Positions 5,871-6,915 of a stretch of DNA of 6,915 bases are shown here, in pieces. The stretch lies in assembly GCA_030040335.1 (NCBI GenBank), contig JASHTX010000038.1, positions 1-6,915 of the forward strand, written 5' to 3'. The notes under the pieces were generated by a model, which had not been told where the DNA came from, ran no database searches, and saw only the letters and a list, made by a program, of their open reading frames with translations. This DNA is from Microcaldota archaeon. Lineage in GTDB: Archaea > Micrarchaeota > Micrarchaeia > Micrarchaeales > CABMGC01. Each line of letters begins with the position of its first letter. Position 1 is the stretch's first letter. Both the position numbers and the translations under genes were made by a program.

Positions 5871-6082
5871 ACTATCTGCCCCTGACCCAGCCCGGTGGGG
5901 AAATCTTCGAACTTCACCGTAGCATATGGCTCTTCTGCAGCTACGATCTTGCCCCTCCATATCCTATCGCTGTTATCTATATAGCGTACCCTTTTTCCAA
6001 CCAGAGATGCAAAGTCGACATTGCCGTTGGGCGTGACCAGCAGGTTCTCCTTGTCCAGGGAAGTGACTATCGCATCTATCAT
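5831..6082 (-). CDS. Small beta-rich protein, possibly Gar1/Naf1-like
   Basis: An 83-aa protein without membrane segments or cysteines. Residues 25-73 alternate hydrophobic residues and glycines as in a small beta barrel: LVGKRVRYID, WRGKIVAAEEPYATVKFE, GQGQIVQILEE. The G-K-I-V ... PYATVKF ... G-x-I-V-x-I order is reminiscent of archaeal Gar1, in which G-x-V is followed by PYV-x-KP and then a final strand. Gar1 is the H/ACA RNP subunit that supports Cbf5 in RNA pseudouridylation. The match is short, lacks the usual FGPV motif and is tentative; another small barrel (Sm-like, KOW-like or PRC) would look much the same. The tail EEGEAEDAE is acidic. The ATG at 6082 is the natural start, and a minus-strand TATTAAAT at 6113-6120 would give a leader of about 8 bases. 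The gene overlaps the end of the upstream plus-strand gene by 40 bases, tail to tail. Confidence 0.7.
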   Translation of the reverse strand: MIDAIVTSLDKENLLVTPNGNVDFASLVGKRVRYIDNSDRIWRGKIVAAEEPYATVKFEDFPTGLGQGQIVQILEEGEAEDAE

Positions 6083-6111
6083 TCCATCAGCAGTATATCT
6101 ATTGGCATACG

Positions 6112-6120
6112 CATTTAATA
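6112..6120 (-). promoter_or_regulatory. Candidate TATA box for the small beta-rich protein gene
   Basis: The minus strand reads TATTAAATG here, about 33 bases before the ATG at 6082, so transcription would begin near 6090. It lies in the 141-base divergent gap (6083-6223), which is AT-rich and holds no other gene that I can see. Confidence 0.4.
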
Positions 6121-6179
6121 TACGCTGGGCGTGTACCTTATAACAACAATTCTTGTCAAAATCACTTATTTTACCAATA

Positions 6180-6187
6180 CTTAAATA
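6180..6187 (+). promoter_or_regulatory. TATA box of the right-edge gene
   Basis: CTTAAATA, followed by CCCCG, is centred about 40 bases before the ATG at 6224. A start near 6209 leaves a leader of about 14 bases, which would just contain the purine-rich GGAAAGTGA at 6210-6218, a partial match to the archaeal Shine-Dalgarno GGAGGTGA. This gene therefore looks less leaderless than its neighbours. Confidence 0.45.
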
Positions 6188-6223
6188 CCCCGAAATTCAT
6201 ACATTTTTTGGAAAGTGAATTCA

Positions 6224-6915
6224 ATGGACCAGTATCTTGCTGAGGCAGGTGAACACCCTGTAACGCTTACTTTGCCGATACAGCTCGGGGGAACTTTTGA
6301 ATACAGACTGCGTTTCGAGCAGTCAAAGTGGCGCCCTGATGAAGGAACAAGGGAAGAGGAAGTGCTTGTGCCCACAATGCGCGATCCTTACGAACGTGTT
6401 AGGAGAAGGCAATACGTGGATTTCGAAGAGCGTATCCCGTATGTTCCTGTCTTTGTTCATGGCTTCTTCGAAACGCATAGGTTCGACATAGTTCCATACC
6501 CGCAGACAATCGATAACAAGAAGAACCAAATTGCCAAGTTCATCGTTTCTGATCTCGGAAGATTCCTAGGACGTGATATTATTGAAGTAGATGCGGACTT
6601 CTTAAGCGCTTTTCATAGCGAAGTTAGAAAGCAGGTGAGAGCTCAACTACCGAGCAGAGAGAAGAACTCCGAAGGTGATGATGCAGCAAAAACCGCTCTC
6701 AGAGCCAACGGAAGCGCAGAGCGGCTTGCAAGGCTTGCCAAAAGCATAGAGCAACTAGGCTCTCTTGGTTCTCTAGCACTTGACACCGAACAGGGGACCG
6801 CCCTGGCAAAGGCAAGCTCGCATCTCAATATACTAGAGGTTATCAACGCAGGCGAACGAGTGACAATAACGCGAATTGCAGAGGGCATAGGCCTTAGGGA
6901 CCTCAACGCGCTCAA
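6224..6915 (+). CDS. Unrecognised protein, 3' end cut by window edge; possible winged-helix segment
   Basis: The frame is open from the ATG at 6224 to the right edge with no stop, giving 230 complete codons. I do not recognise the family. Residues 11-95 look beta-rich (TLTLPIQLGG, YRLRFEQ, EEVLVPT, YVPVFVHGFFETHRFDIVPYP), with a strongly charged DPYERVRRRQYVDFEER segment at 54-70. Residues 99-142 are likely helical, 143-165 are polar and probably a linker, and 166-180 are helical again. From 199 the pattern HLNILEVINAGERVTITRIA then EGIGLRDLNAL resembles the first helices of a winged helix-turn-helix domain (L-x-IL-x-x-I, then T-x-x-x-IAE-x-x-GL). There is no cysteine, signal peptide or membrane segment. 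The start is supported by the TATA box at 6180 and by GGAAAGTGA at 6210-6218. A role in regulation or nucleic-acid binding is a guess from the last 33 residues. Confidence 0.75.
   Translation, partial: MDQYLAEAGEHPVTLTLPIQLGGTFEYRLRFEQSKWRPDEGTREEEVLVPTMRDPYERVRRRQYVDFEERIPYVPVFVHGFFETHRFDIVPYPQTIDNKKNQIAKFIVSDLGRFLGRDIIEVDADFLSAFHSEVRKQVRAQLPSREKNSEGDDAAKTALRANGSAERLARLAKSIEQLGSLGSLALDTEQGTALAKASSHLNILEVINAGERVTITRIAEGIGLRDLNAL

Noticed and set aside
6083..6223. A hidden small gene in the divergent gap before the right-edge gene
   Set aside because: The gap is AT-rich, is interrupted by stops, and is accounted for by promoters on both sides.

Overview
The window looks archaeal. Most genes have a TATA-like box about 25-35 bases before the start and little Shine-Dalgarno signal. 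GTG and TTG starts occur, ATA (Ile) and AGG (Arg) codons are frequent, and there is a DUF929 protein, a dolichol-phosphate-type glycosyltransferase and two proteins whose C-termini resemble archaeal TFB cyclin repeats. DUF929, a secreted protein very poor in basic residues, and compact gene packing would suit an acidophilic archaeon of the Micrarchaeota/ARMAN or Thermoplasmata kind. That placement is inference; no rRNA or marker gene is present to confirm it.

Left part (1-1975): a two-gene operon encodes a membrane-anchored, secreted thioredoxin-fold protein with a CPYC motif (DUF929) and, 7 bases later, a vitamin K epoxide reductase (VKOR) homologue. Together they look like a DsbA/DsbB-like pair for making disulfide bonds outside the cytoplasm. 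A GT2 glycosyltransferase lies tail-to-tail with VKOR, overlapping it by 4 bases. The DUF929 protein carries eight N-glycosylation sequons, so all three genes could serve cell-surface protein maturation.

Middle part (2047-3716): an aldo/keto reductase with a complete catalytic tetrad is followed, on the opposite strand, by a spermidine-synthase-fold protein that lacks the second Asp of the aminopropyltransferase motif. It is more safely called a SAM-binding-fold protein of unknown substrate.

Right part (3821-6915): two tandem, distantly related proteins of 331 and 335 aa share an N-terminal helical segment, a beta segment, a conserved SNFG motif and a C-terminal region resembling one TFIIB cyclin repeat, but have no zinc ribbon. 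They are the most interesting item: a possible lineage-specific family of divergent TFB-like or cyclin-fold proteins. A short reverse-strand gene for a small beta-barrel-like protein (perhaps Gar1/Naf1-like) overlaps the end of the second paralogue by 40 bases. Divergent from it, a further gene runs off the right edge; its visible 230 codons match no family I recognise but end in a possible winged-helix segment.

There is no RNA gene, CRISPR array, insertion sequence or non-coding stretch longer than 300 bases that I can support.
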